This document shows positions 36,452-47,782 of a DNA stretch of 64,000 nucleotides, piece after piece; positions within the stretch are counted from its first letter, which is position 1, and the number at the start of each line of letters is the position of its first letter. The translations under genes were made by a program, and so were the position numbers. The notes under the pieces are model-generated. The model was given only the letters and a program-made list of their open reading frames with translations. It was not told the origin of the DNA and searched no databases. The stretch is from Geosiphon pyriformis (taxonomy: Eukaryota > Glomeromycota > Glomeromycetes > Archaeosporales > Geosiphonaceae), in assembly GCA_016748015.1 (NCBI GenBank), contig JAAOMT010000599.1:282151-346150 (forward strand), written 5' to 3'.

Positions 36452-38157
36452 ATTTTTTATTGTTTGACTTTTATAACAAGAATTTCAAGAGGGATTTTTT
36501 AATATTTTAGAACCTACCAAAATTAATTTAAACTTTTTAATCTTTTTTGTTGTCGAAAAAATATTTAGCAATTGTATCGTTTCAATTCCTTGAAACCATT
36601 TTCGTTTTCAATCTAAAAAATAAAAATAAAAAATAAAAATAAAAATAAAAATAAAAAATAAAATAAAAATGAATCTATAATCTCTTCAAGATTAACTCTA
36701 TTATTTTGATTCTTTTGAACGAGTTATTTAAAAATATATCTATTAAAATAGGAACAAGTTATTTAAAAGTATATTTATTAAAATAGGAACAATTTGAATT
36801 TTTCTCGTCCATTTTTTAACTTGAAACATGAAAAAAATATCAAAAGGTTTCGGATCAAAACATTATTCTCAATGAACCAAATAAATTTTTAGTAAAGAAA
36901 GTGAGAATAGAATGATAAGAAAATTCTTCTTTCGAGGTTTATCTTTTTGTGTACTATTCTAAACTTTGCCTTTCGCCAAAAATTGTGATCACAAAAGATT
37001 CACAACCTGCTTGAATATTTTTTAACGAGAAAACCAAATACCAATCATTCGAAAACAAAAAAAATACAAAAAAAAAAAACAATAATCAAAAATAAACGAT
37101 TGTTTCATGTTAAATTAATATTTCTTTGAAAAAAAAATTTTAATTGGTAAATTAGGTGAATCAATTTAAAACTCAAATAGTCATTCTCAGGTCAAAGTTA
37201 GATAATAATCTAGAAATATTTTTGATCTGCTTTTAACTAATGTGATATCTTTTTTCTGTTTGTTAAATTTTCTTTTTCGAATAATACCTAAAATGTGATA
37301 TTATGAAAATCTTCTTAAAAAATACCTAGTACCTATTATAATTATTTTAAAAGTGATCCCACAGGGAGAATGCTCGCATTAATAATCTCTTTATGTTCCC
37401 ATTTTGTAACATACTACCATTAAAGAAAAATCTTGTGTAACTTAGTATTAGCAATTGCCGATCTGATTGAAAACCTTAATTTTCCCTCCATATATATATA
37501 TATATATAAAAATATAAATAAAAAAGACAATTTTAAATTTCTCACGCAACTCTATGGTGAAACTTAAGCAACTGGTTGTGCATGATGTAGAAAAACGTAA
37601 TGTATAGATGCTTGTAATGTATGACAAGGGAAATGACATTTGGCAACGTTTTTTTTTTTTTTTTTTTTTTTTTTGAGGTTCGGCTATTTCAATCGAAATT
37701 ATTCCATATATGATGACTTTGGAAATGGTCAAACGAGTTTTCATATTAGATTTACCCAATTTATAGACAACAAAAATGTCTGGTATATTGTTGTTGACTA
37801 TTAATTTGCGCAAAAACCCTTCTGATTAATAAGACACACAAAGTACACTAAATAATGATCAAAGACAAAGGTCAAAGAAAAATGGATTGTTCATGAAAAA
37901 AACTTGTCCAGACATACACTGTCAGAAGTTCAAAGTTTTTTTTTAATAACGGATAAAATGAATCGATGGTTCAATGAGTCAAGTGATCATTTGTTCCATA
38001 ATTTGTATTATTGGCCAGACTTTCATTTAATATGCACTTTATAACTGGTAGATAATGTAAGAAACAAATAAACAAGGAGTGGCCAGCAAAAAGACAAAGG
38101 AGGCTTGCAAAACCTAATTATTCGGAGGAGAGTAAGATGATAAAGTTTTAAAGAGCA

Positions 38158-38191
38158 ATTATTATCATTATTATTATTATTATTATTATTA

Positions 38192-38226
<35 letters not shown>

Positions 38227-38285
38227 GTTATTATTATTATTATTATCATTATTATTATTATTATTATTATCTTCTTCTTCTTCAC

Positions 38286-38333
<48 letters not shown>
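38158..38333. repeat. Compound (ATT)n-(CTT)n-(ATC)n microsatellite
   Basis: ATT with ATC interruptions, four CTT units, then about 16 ATC units. Confidence 0.95.
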
Positions 38334-38592
38334 GATAATAAATCTTGCCATTATGGAAAATTTTTGATTTATTGATAATTATAGATACAAGTTTCGGCCG
38401 AAAAAATTGATTTTAGGAAATTTCAAAGCGCGAAAACTAAAAAAAAATAAAGAATTTTGGTACAAATTGAATCGTGGGGACATTTTGATGCACGTAAACA
38501 CTAAGGGTTTAATCAATTTTCTCGCCTGCAGAAAAAATATGATGAGGTTAGAAGATTTGTAAGATTTCTACGTGAGTTGTGGTGAGATGTAA

Positions 38593-38593
<1 letters not shown>

Positions 38594-38645
<52 letters not shown>

Positions 38646-38649
38646 CATT
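38594..38649. repeat. (ATT)n microsatellite
   Basis: About 18 ATT units. Confidence 0.95.
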
Positions 38650-39289
38650 AGTAGTATATCGAGCGGTGAGAACCTAAGGTTTGGGTCGCAAAGAAAAAAA
38701 AACTCGAAATAATGTTTTTTTAGTCAAATAAAAGGAATTGGTAACAAAAAGTGCCGATTTTAAGTGATTTTTAAAGCTTTTAAACATTTATATTTACAAA
38801 TTTGAAGAAACTTTGGATTTTTCTCACTGGTTTTTTTTTTTTGGATAAATTGATTGATAAACCTAATCTTTTTTATCACCATCATCCCTGACTCTTTCTT
38901 CAACTTTGCTTACGTAAAATGGGAATGATCAAAATTTAAATATATATTGACTTATTTGGCAGTTTTTTTTGGGGTGCGGGGTGGGAAATTAAACAAATAC
39001 AAGTATCGGAACTCAATTTTATCGCTGATATCTTGTAGATCTTTCAAGTTTTTACGAGAAATTTCCAAGGACGAAAAAATAACAAAAAGAAGATAAAACT
39101 TTATGGAAAATTTCACGCAGAGGTATTAATTTCCATGAATTTTTAACACGAACGTAATCGCATAATAAATAATGATTTTTAAGGTTTGGAAACGTCAAGA
39201 AACATTTTTGATTATGACACCACCATTTAACAATTCTTGAATGTGATTGATTTTTAAATTCCTTCTATTAGCCATTATAACGTGTGAAT

Positions 39290-39393
39290 GAGTGTGAGTG
39301 AGTGAGTGAGTGAGTGAGTGAGTGAGTGAGTGAGTGAGTGAGTGAGTGAGTGAGTGAGTGAGAGAGAGAGAGAGAGTGTGTGTGTGTGTGTGT
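39290..39393. repeat. (GAGT)n-(GA)n-(GT)n compound array
   Basis: About 17 GAGT units, then GA, then GT dinucleotides, in a stepwise decay typical of slippage. Confidence 0.95.
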
Positions 39394-39671
39394 TTAGGAT
39401 TTCATGAGAAATGGAGAAAAAAAAATTTGACGGGTACAATTATTATCTCGGAAAATTTCTTAGTTCACAACTGTAATTAACAATAAAAAAGTTACACCAT
39501 ACGCACCATAAAAAAATGATTCAAAAAAGTTCTTAAATAATCGATAATGATCAATTTTTTAAATGAGACTAGACTAAAAAGTTTTAATCGAAACGTGATA
39601 ATTGACAATTATTTCATTTTAGTTTGGAACAATTAAAAAAAAAAAAAAAAAAGGAAAAAAAGCAAAAAAAT

Positions 39672-39691
39672 NNNNNNNNNNNNNNNNNNNN
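39672..39691. other. Assembly gap (20 N) inside poly-A
   Basis: Twenty N flanked by A-rich runs (39631-39671 and 39692-39717). The length is unreliable. Confidence 0.98.
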
Positions 39692-40522
39692 AAAAAAAAA
39701 AAAAAAAAAAAAAAAAACCTCATTGTTGCATTACACCAATTTTCAAAAAATCTTTAAAATATCTAATATGGTAAGATTAGTCTCACGTATCGTGACAAAA
39801 TCTTTTGACATTTTTTTTTTTTGGTGGAAACAAGTGACTTTAAAAAATGACGAATCGTTTCATTTAAAAAGATGTACACACAACTTTGACAATATGTAAA
39901 TATTTATCATTTACATTTTATAACATTAATTAACAATAAAAAGAAAAAACTTGATTTTTTATTAATGCACAAATTTTAAATTTTTTTTGTTTAGAATTTT
40001 TAAAAAATGAATTTTTTTTTATGAATTTTTTTCTATTAAAGTTTTTTGCTATTTTGTCTATGAATTCAGAATGAAATTTTCTATTTCAATAAAAAAAACT
40101 TGATTAAATATATGTATATTAATTCTGTATTATAAATCTTTTTTATTTCAAAAAATAAAATAATTTTTACATTTATAATAATAAATTAAATTATACATTT
40201 TTTTCTTCTTTTTAAAAATAAAAATATTATTTTAATTTAAAATATTTTAATTTTTTAGTTTTTTAGTTTTTTAGTTTTTATCGAATCTATATTAAAATTT
40301 TAGTCCAATAATTGAAAGTTTTAAAATAAAAAAAAATATTTGTTAATATCTAAAACATATCTATTACATTAAAACATGATTAGAATTAAAATTTATTGTT
40401 AAAAACTTTAAAAAATTGGGAAAACTCTGATGATATTAATAAAAACTATTAGCGTTGAAGTTAATGTAGATAAATTTTCAACAATGAACTGAAAATTCTT
40501 AAGAATAATATATATATATAAC

Positions 40523-40525
40523 AAA

Positions 40526-40567
<42 letters not shown>
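40523..40567. repeat. (GAT)n microsatellite
   Basis: About 14 GAT units. Confidence 0.95.
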
Positions 40568-43264
40568 AAATTTTTAAAAAAAATCAGGTGAAGCTTAACT
40601 AATATTAAAGACAGTCAAGTTTAAAATTAAAAAAAAAAAAATAGATTTTTTATTTGTACAAAAATAAAAGAACACATACACTGCGCTCCACATACAGATC
40701 TTTTCGGAAAAAAGAACGGAATTCACCTATTTTGTGTAGGATATTAGATCTCATTGACTAGGTTAAAAAAAAATCAATCAATCAATCAATCAACTATCGT
40801 AAAAACTTACAAGAAAAAGTGATAAAAAAAATTTATATCAAAGAGATTGATGATTATGAAAACATAATGATCACAGAAAATCAAAAGATTTCAAAACTTA
40901 ACATACCCAAAGAGAAAATCTTTTTAATTTTTTGTCAAAATTATCTTTTAAGTTAATACCTGAAATTACATGTTTACGAAAATAATACAAATAAAAAAAG
41001 TTTCAAATTAAATTTATCAAATAAAAGACAAAAAACAGCTAGGTCAAACCATTTAAAATTTTATCTTATTAAGACCCCGCTTAAAGTTAAAAAAGACTAC
41101 CATGTTCACCTAAATTTAGATTGATCAATTGGAATGACGCTTGTAAATATTTGTCATTAATTTTTTTCTTCAAAGAAAATTCTTGCCTTTCTCAATCAAG
41201 TTAGTATATGATTTCTAAATTCCAAACGTGGGCCTAAACACGTTTTGAGGTAACAATGTTGGCTGGCTATTTGGAGGTTGTTATGAGAATGTTGATTCAT
41301 GCAACAATAAATTATACCTGTTTCTTGTGTTTATTAGTGTTCAATATATATTTTCATCACAAAGAAACCACTAGACAAATTGTAAACCTTTGAAGCTTTC
41401 TAATTTGAACATAAAATACTTTGATAAAAGATATATCATCACAAGAATTAACTTAGATTTGGAAATAAGATTTGAATAAAATATAGATAATCAATCAATC
41501 AATCAATCAATCAATCTAAAGAACCTGTCTTTTTACAGGTATTTCAAAAAATGCGTTTTTTTAACTGCAACTTCTTCCTTCGTTCGTTCATTCCTTCCTT
41601 CCTTCCTTCCTTCCTTTACAACCTTTGCACCATAAGTCTAGAATAAAACAAAATTCACTATTCTTGCTCATCCAAATAATAGATGATCCATCACAAGACC
41701 TTTGCGCCATTCTCTTGATGCATATCATCCTTTTCAGGAAAAACAACAAAGTTAAATTCACCAAGCTTTTCTTTTCCATAAGTCCATTTGGACTTTTCTT
41801 GCTTTTTTAAAAAATCAAATTAGCGAGACTAGGGAGACTAGAATTATACAATCATACAAACAAATTCCAAACTGAAACTTATTCTAAAAAAGGTCTCCTT
41901 ATGGAAATGTTATGGTTTTATGTCCTATAAACTATTAACATTTTTAATTGGGAAAATGTTTCAGGTATAATTTGTCTACAAAGCACAATTTTAAATCTTC
42001 ACCAAAAGAGGGTTAATTGAAACTTTTGGTAATAATTAAGTGAAAGTCGAAAAATTAAAGTTCGAACCTAACCATGTTTTATAGGATTCACCATAATAAA
42101 TGGTGGTTGTTTTTGATAGATTCGGAGTGACTATAAATAATAGTTCCCGTTACAAAAAAACACTACGGCCAATAGATTATTTCATTCTAATTTCTTTTTG
42201 CATTTCCTCTTTGGAATTGTAATTTTTCGTAGACTAATCTATTCAGAAATGTTACGATAGTTTTTCGGCGTGTTTTTAGGCCATTGAACAATATCTTCGT
42301 CCGAACAGTCAGGATCTAAATTAAAAAGACCATTGTTTTGCATTGCATTGCATTGCATTGGAGTAATTCTCCCAAATACTTTAGCGTCAAGATTAACTAG
42401 TGTTTAAGTTTTCTCAATCTTTCTAGGAAAGAATTTCTTAGGTATGTGAGTCACATAGAAAACTTAGTTTTTAACAATCTTTTGACGCGTGACGTATACC
42501 GATTTTGAAAGGAATTACAGGGATCAAAAATCGTGATCGTGATGACTAATAAATGAAATCTTTTCGATTAATTTATTTTTCCCGTTTTCGGAATATTTTT
42601 CACAATTACTTGTTTCACGATTTTTTCAAGTTATTTCTTCTCATTTTTCTCACTTTAATTCTCCAGCGATATATTCATTTGGTTTTCCAGGTTAAATGAA
42701 AGAACGGTCCCGTGATCGCGATTAACTATTTTGTTGGCACTGGAATTAGTCTCATCAAAATTTATTATTATTATTATTAATTCTTATGTCTTTAAGCTCA
42801 GAATATAATTTCGGGAGGCTAGATTAAATCATGGAGAGAATGGGCTGGTAAAAAAACGAAATCAAATTGTCGTTATAATGTTTCGTTGAGATAAGGATCA
42901 ATGATAAATTCCGTGAATACAATTTATTATGATTATTTTGGTGTAATGCAGATAAAATGAACCATACACCAAATTCACCTTATCTTCTACATTTTACGCT
43001 TATGGCCACAATCTAAAAAGTATTTAATGCTTAATTGCGGAAACGATAACAATAAGATGAAAGGTTTTCTTGTATTTATCGAGATCCCTACCAAGACCCT
43101 GAATATTTCAGTTGAAGGCAAATCTGATTAATAGGTTAATAAAATATCACCAGGGAACCACACCATAATCCCATTACATTCAAAATAACCAAGTTGTAGT
43201 AGATATCACGCATAACGCGATATTGCTTTATTTTTACAAAAAAAATTTCATGAAATACACATAT

Positions 43265-45507
43265 TCATTCATCTTCCCTCTTTTTATATGTCGGCTTTTT
43301 GGGAGTTGTAAAACAATCCGCAAAATAATTAATAGTACTTGGGGGTGGTGTTTGTCGGCCAACTCTTAAAAGTTCATCTAATAACGTATCTTCAGTAGCA
43401 TCTTCCTTAACGTTATCCTCCTCAAATATATTTAGAGCTTGAATATTATTTTTTAATATCATCTGTATTAAATAAAATTGAAATATAGTAATTAGGAAAT
43501 AATTTTAAATAATAATACAATTAAGTAATTTATTACCTTATATTGATATACTGATATTAAAAATTTTAAGAAGGGCTTGAATTTATTAATAGAAAACCTA
43601 CTCGATATTTCGTATAATGGGGGGTCTTTTTTGAAGATCGTTATCGATCCACCTGCTCTCCACAGCCTACTGAATTGTATTTTTAATCCAAGATGTATGA
43701 TTCCAAAAATTTGAATTTTACTTATTTTTTTATCATCGTAGTCAACAACCCTGATTAAATCTGCCAATATATCTCTTAAAGTCTTGGGCATTTTAAAGAA
43801 TTCTTGAAGATATTTTTTGTCATGAACTCCAGCGAAAAATCTTGCATCCTCGATAGCACCCATTTCATGTAAATTTTCTATTAAATAAATAATGCCATCT
43901 ATTTTTCGTCCCGTTAATTTTCTTCCTTTAGTTATTTTAGTGCGATTTTTTCTATTTGAACTCGCATAGGATCCTACTTCTGACCTAAAAAAATCAAAAT
44001 AATATTATATTAAAATTATATCAATTTAATGGTTATAACAATCCAGAATGGTAAAAGAAAAAAACCTTTTAATGCTCGTTCCCAATCTCGAGTCGTTAAA
44101 CGCAAAATCTATACAGGCCCCAAATAAGGCAATTGTATACCAGTACTCATAGTGATTTCGTTGTAAAGGAGAATCATCATTTTCATATAAATTCACTATA
44201 GTTCTTATCGCCATGTGGATCCACTCCAAGTCATAGTGTTGATTATGATCATAGGGAACATCCCTCGGCAGATACGACGTCATTATTGCCTCACGTAATT
44301 CTTTCAAATCCTTATTCCCATATTTTGACACTTCTTTTGCGATATCTAACGGTACTACAGGAATACCCAACTGATCTTTTGTTAATTCTTTCCATTCTTC
44401 CTCGCTAAATAGCTCTCTGATCTCTTGATCATCATAATTTATGATATATGAGTGGGCATGACTGAAACACATACAGTATTAATATTATGAACTATGAAAA
44501 AATAAATCAAATCTTCTGAATACTTACTGCTCGTAATCACTATTCTTTATATAATTAAACAGAACTTCTTCAACCACCTTGCCAGAACTCAATTTTAACT
44601 TTGATGTCTCCGGTATCTTTTCGTATGCTTGACGAAATGCGTTCTTATCTATTTTGGCACGAATATCTTTATCAACATCTCCGTTTCCACTACCAGTCTT
44701 ATTCTCGTCATCATCATCATCATCATCTTCTTCTTCTTCTTCTTCTTCTTCGCTCTCGTAATTATCGTCAATATCATCATCTTCGTATTCAGATTCACTA
44801 ATTGGTTTACGCTTCATGACTCGACTTGAATACTTCTCTGAGTCGTCTGTACCATCATCTAGATATCTGAAAACACAGGCGAAATATGAACTCATTTGCA
44901 AAAACTCAAATTTCGTCATGGAGACCATACCTTGAAACGTGGTCAGAATATATATCCGGTTCAGAATCGAAGGTTTTAATGTTTGATTCTACAGCACGAG
45001 CCTAGAAGAGTTTCCTATTAATTAAAATTGCAAATATTTATGACAATATTATCACATCCAAGAAACCTGATTGTTTATCATCTTGTCTCCGTTCACGTAG
45101 TCACCCAAGACAACACTGGGTCCAGAGGTGGTCTTTTCTTTGCACTTGTAATATGAGTTAATGACAGACTTTCGTAATTCCTGATAAAAGCAGTATGGTT
45201 AATAAAAAGCCTTGAACAGTTTTGGATTGTGTATGAAGCTCATTCAGTCTTATACCGTTGAGTAATGGTAGAGTTTCCTTGCATAAATTCGAATGCCCTT
45301 GTTTACAACTCCTTGATCGTGTTTCTCTATTCGTGAAAGCTCAGCATGATAATTCGATCGGACAATGCTAGCAGGATACTGGTGAAACATGATATAGTTC
45401 TGAAGTGTCCAGTCTTTGGCAAACTGGAGTGAAAAAAAATCCGTCGTAGAAACCACATTCGAAGGAAGTTTATAGTGTTCGAGATTTCGTGGTAGTCTAG
45501 GCAGCAT
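43265..45507 (-). CDS. Seven-exon gene, 605-residue uncharacterised protein of a multicopy mucoralean family
   Basis: Reconstructed exons (high to low): 45507-45256, 45180-45067, 45001-44931, 44866-44528, 44461-44066, 43984-43537, 43462-43265. They sum to 1818 nt, 605 codons plus stop, and every junction keeps frame. Introns are 64-81 nt with GT-AG ends; intron 5 has a weak donor (GTTTTT). Residues 1-146 hold a short N-terminal region (MLPRLPRNLEHYKLPSN...). An acidic run of Glu then Asp lies around 185-200 (EEEEEEEEDDDDDDD), coded by CTT/ATC-type repeats on the plus strand. Residues 230-390 contain a helical region with YDLEWIHMAIRTIVNLYE and a YWYTIALFGACIDFAFND stretch. Residues 391-540 contain RKIDGIIYLIENLHEMGAIED, KMPKTLRDILADLIRVV, KIQIFGIIHLGLKIQFSRL, then a 65-residue acidic, Pro/Thr tail. 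From memory, this order (x-W-hh-hh then LHExGA, KxPKTLRDML, IxGhhHxGLxI) is that of an uncharacterised family present in many copies in Mucorales. No catalytic motif is evident. It appears intact. Confidence 0.8.
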
Positions 45508-45704
45508 CGTAAAAGGTATTTACGCGAATTGATTTTTCACGCCAATCAGAATGGTTGTATCACCTGTTAATGATATGCAGAGTCGCGTTTTTATAGAAAA
45601 ATCTTGCAGATCATGTAGATCTGTTATTACATATATATATTGAACCTTATTTTACTTTTTTCCCATCATCAGAACGCAACGACAGAATATATACTCAAAT
45701 TGCT
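45508..45704 (-). promoter_or_regulatory. Probable promoter region of the seven-exon gene
   Basis: The roughly 200 bp between the start codon at 45507 and the transposase relic. It includes a TATATATAT stretch at about 45633-45641, 125-135 bp upstream of the ATG on the minus strand. Choice of TATA element is inference from position only. No defined factor site is visible. Confidence 0.3.
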
Positions 45705-46450
45705 TCATGAAAAAACATTCGAAAATTAAAAGAAACTGGAATCGTTGGTCGCCAAAAGGTAATGGCCATCCCAAAAAAATAACGCTTGTATTTCTAAAGC
45801 AATTAACCAATATTTAAGTCGAGATCCAGCCTACTCTTCTCGAAAAATTGCAACCAAATTGGTAGAGCAAGGCGTTGAAGTGTCTTATAGAACTTTTTCG
45901 AAGCATCTAGGTAGTTTAGGCTACAAAACTAACTTACCATCAGCAACCCCAGTGCTTACCAGTGCGCATGCAGTGTAACGTGTAGAATGGGCTCGAACTC
46001 ACCTTAGCAATAATTGGAACCAAACCTTTTTTCAGATGAAATATCCTTCCAGTTATTCCAAAATACCATAAAACAAGGGCATAAAGAATCACGTCTCGTT
46101 CGTCCGATCGTGTAAAAATTTTTGGTTGAGTGGATTTTGCGCAAAGGGAAAAACGAGTCTGTTCTGTCTCCAGCAAATAATGGGCTCTTATTATTTTGAA
46201 ATTTTGCAGAAACACCTACCTGAGATCTAAAGAATGCGAGATGTGTCTGGCGCTTCCAGCAAGATAATGATCCTAAACATACTAGTCGTGTCGCTAAGGC
46301 AATTCCTTCAGCCCAATATCCCTGAAGTTATTGACTGGCCATCTAATAGTCCCGATCTTAACCCATTGAGTATAGTCAAGAAGAACGGTGAAAGACGGCA
46401 GCCAAAAAATCTTGCAAGTGTTCCGGTTACAGTGTTTAAACTATAACAGA
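45705..46450 (+). pseudogene. Tc1/mariner-family transposase, decayed
   Basis: The order of Tc1-like motifs is kept across several frames. KLKETGIVGR (about 45725-45760) and GNGHPKKIT are from the DNA-binding part. SRDPAYSSRKIATKLVEQG and VSYRTFSKHLGSLGYKT (about 45817-45935) are the second helix-turn-helix. They are followed by VEWARTHLSNNWNQTFF, then SDEISFQLF with the first catalytic Asp (about 46035-46037, after a one-base shift). FQQDNDPKHTSRVAKA carries the second Asp (46263-46265), and IDWPSNSPDLNPL the third motif (about 46330-46370). Stops interrupt it (TAA after SAHAV and after RPIV), there are at least three frameshifts, and the glutamate expected after NP(I/L) is Ser. I could not identify terminal inverted repeats or TA target duplications. 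It is clearly inactive. It is oriented head-to-head with the 605-residue gene. Confidence 0.85.
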
Positions 46451-46513
46451 TTATCGAAATATTGTGCAATAAAAAAAGGAGAAAACTTCATCCCACATGC
46501 CAGACACTAGGGA

Positions 46514-46745
46514 TCAGCCTCTGGCTCTGGCGACAAACCGGCTGCAAGGATACTCATTGGCTTTGGCTCCGGCGACAATAACTGCCTCAGTGGTAGTCGC
46601 CTTTGGTATCCTGTTGCCCTTTTTGTTTGAGCGGCAGGTCAGCCTTTGGCTCCGGCGACAAACCGGCTGCAAGGATGCTCATTGGCTTTGGCTCCGGCGA
46701 CAACAACTACCTCGATGAGGTAGTCGCCTTTGGTGTCTTTTTCCT
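46514..46745. repeat. 125-bp direct repeat, two copies, GC-rich, with internal hairpins
   Basis: Copy 1 starts at TCAGCCT 46514 and copy 2 at TCAGCCT 46639, offset 125 bp. Shared words include GGCGACAAACCGGCTGCAAG, CTCATTGGCTTTGGCTCCGG and GTAGTCGCCTTTGGT. Copy 2 carries a hairpin: ACTACCTC (46706-46713), loop GAT, GAGGTAGT (46717-46724), enclosed by GGCG (46696-46699) and CGCC (46725-46728). Copy 1 has an imperfect version. G+C is far above the surroundings. The phrase GGCTTTGGCTCCGGCGACAA also occurs within each unit in two forms, so the unit itself looks internally duplicated. An open frame over it (46497-46718) is a by-product. Confidence 0.85.
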
Positions 46746-47587
46746 GCTGCTTCTGCATTATGGATGACAGTGTAACATGCTGCAGCCTTTAACTACATCT
46801 GTCAGATAAGTTATGTCATTTGAATACTCCATCTGATTCTATAACGCCTGTTATCCTTAATAATGGTTGGCTTCTTTATTTCTGAGTTATATCTAATAAA
46901 GAACAGTGTTTGCACAGGTACATAAATTATACTGTTATACATTCTTCATGGCAACACATCCTGATGGTGCTTTTTCTGATTCATATTAGTATTACAATGT
47001 AGGAACATCTGGGAGAATAGTTTGAGCGACCCCATTGACACATGAGCTGCTAGAGCGTCTGGAATCTTGACTCAAGGTTAGATATATTTTTCAACAAGTC
47101 AGTGATTTGTTATATATATATATATATGAAGACAAATAGTAAAAAGGCGGGAAGCAGACCAATACATATACTGGCTGCAATCACATTGACGAACCCATCA
47201 GAAATCCGATAATACTGCTGCATGTTATTTCTTTGCTCTGTTATGATATCTTCTAAACGAGATTTTTCGCTGTAAACAGGTACGGATTGGCTGAGCGGAG
47301 GACATTGTCCCACACTCATTTCATGGCGAATCGAAGAAATTCAGCGATGTATAACTTCATATGACTAATTCTGTCAGCGCCTCTAAAAAACATCTTATCT
47401 CCTCTACTATAAGCCCGACAATACAGACGATCCCAGTTCATTGTACGTCAACGCTATATTATGGAGTGGCTAATGAAACAAGACGGGAGTTAGTATAAGC
47501 GCGAAAAATGCAAATAGCCATTGCTATCTCACGTATCGGCATCGTTCTCATGTCATGAGCCAAATTCCATTTAATTTACCTTCCTAA
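46746..47587. other. Moderately AT-rich DNA with possible transposon debris
   Basis: Less AT-rich than DNA to the right. The minus-strand open frame 47110-47319 (69 codons, starting MSVGQCPPLSQS, ending in a hydrophobic stretch) has protein-like composition for its first 60 residues, but I do not recognise it. It may be an eroded exon or element piece. Confidence 0.3.
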
Positions 47588-47782
47588 ACTCCCAAACACC
47601 GAAGCCATCATGATCCAGAGCACAAGTTCATTTCAGAAGATTTTATGCAGATATTGGTAGAGGGACTTATTGAACTTTGTTATCATTCTGAAGATTTGCC
47701 CTTCAAAATAGTGAAGGGGTTGATCATTCATAACAATCCATTTAATCCAAAAACTACCTCATCTACTCGTCTATTAATTTAA
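47588..47782 (+). pseudogene. Possible hAT transposase fragment
   Basis: A 64-codon open stretch ending in TAA at 47780-47782 includes EDFMQILVEGLIELCYHSED followed by LPFKIVKG and then NPFNPKTTSSTRLL. hAT transposases have a helix ending in a PF-x-hV-E motif followed about 20 residues later by a P-SR-TL motif. The match is to LPFKIVKG and STRLL, with Lys instead of the usual Glu. No zinc finger or dimerisation region is found nearby. It could equally be the end of an unrelated gene. Confidence 0.3.

Larger units (their letters stand above)
30595..43264. other. 12.7 kb gene desert rich in long simple-repeat arrays
   Basis: No supported gene. The largest arrays are at 31671-31742 (GAT/ATT), 32575-32625 (ATT), 33510-33636 (TTG), 36137-36451 (GATATA), 38158-38333 (ATT/CTT/ATC), 38594-38649 (ATT), 39290-39393 (GAGT/GA/GT) and 40523-40567 (GAT). 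A locally GC-richer patch with nested inverted repeats lies at 32640-32830. The open frames at 34278-34463, 34398-34691, 34658-34897 and 41588-41810 have no recognisable content. Confidence 0.5.

Noticed and set aside
36123-36452. Open frames of alternating Tyr-Arg (plus strand) and Ser-Ile (minus strand)
   Set aside because: Produced entirely by the GATATA hexamer array, which lacks stops in several frames.
44601-44829. Plus-strand frames with poly-His and poly-Leu/Phe opposite the spliced gene
   Set aside because: Shadows of the Glu/Asp repeat coded on the minus strand.
46234-46446. 70-codon plus-strand frame as a separate gene
   Set aside because: It contains IDWPSNSPDLNPL, so it is one frame of the decayed Tc1/mariner transposase.
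47110-47319. Membrane protein gene
   Set aside because: The hydrophobic end is partly a (TA)n repeat (47111-47127). There is no homolog I recognise, so it was kept only as possible debris.
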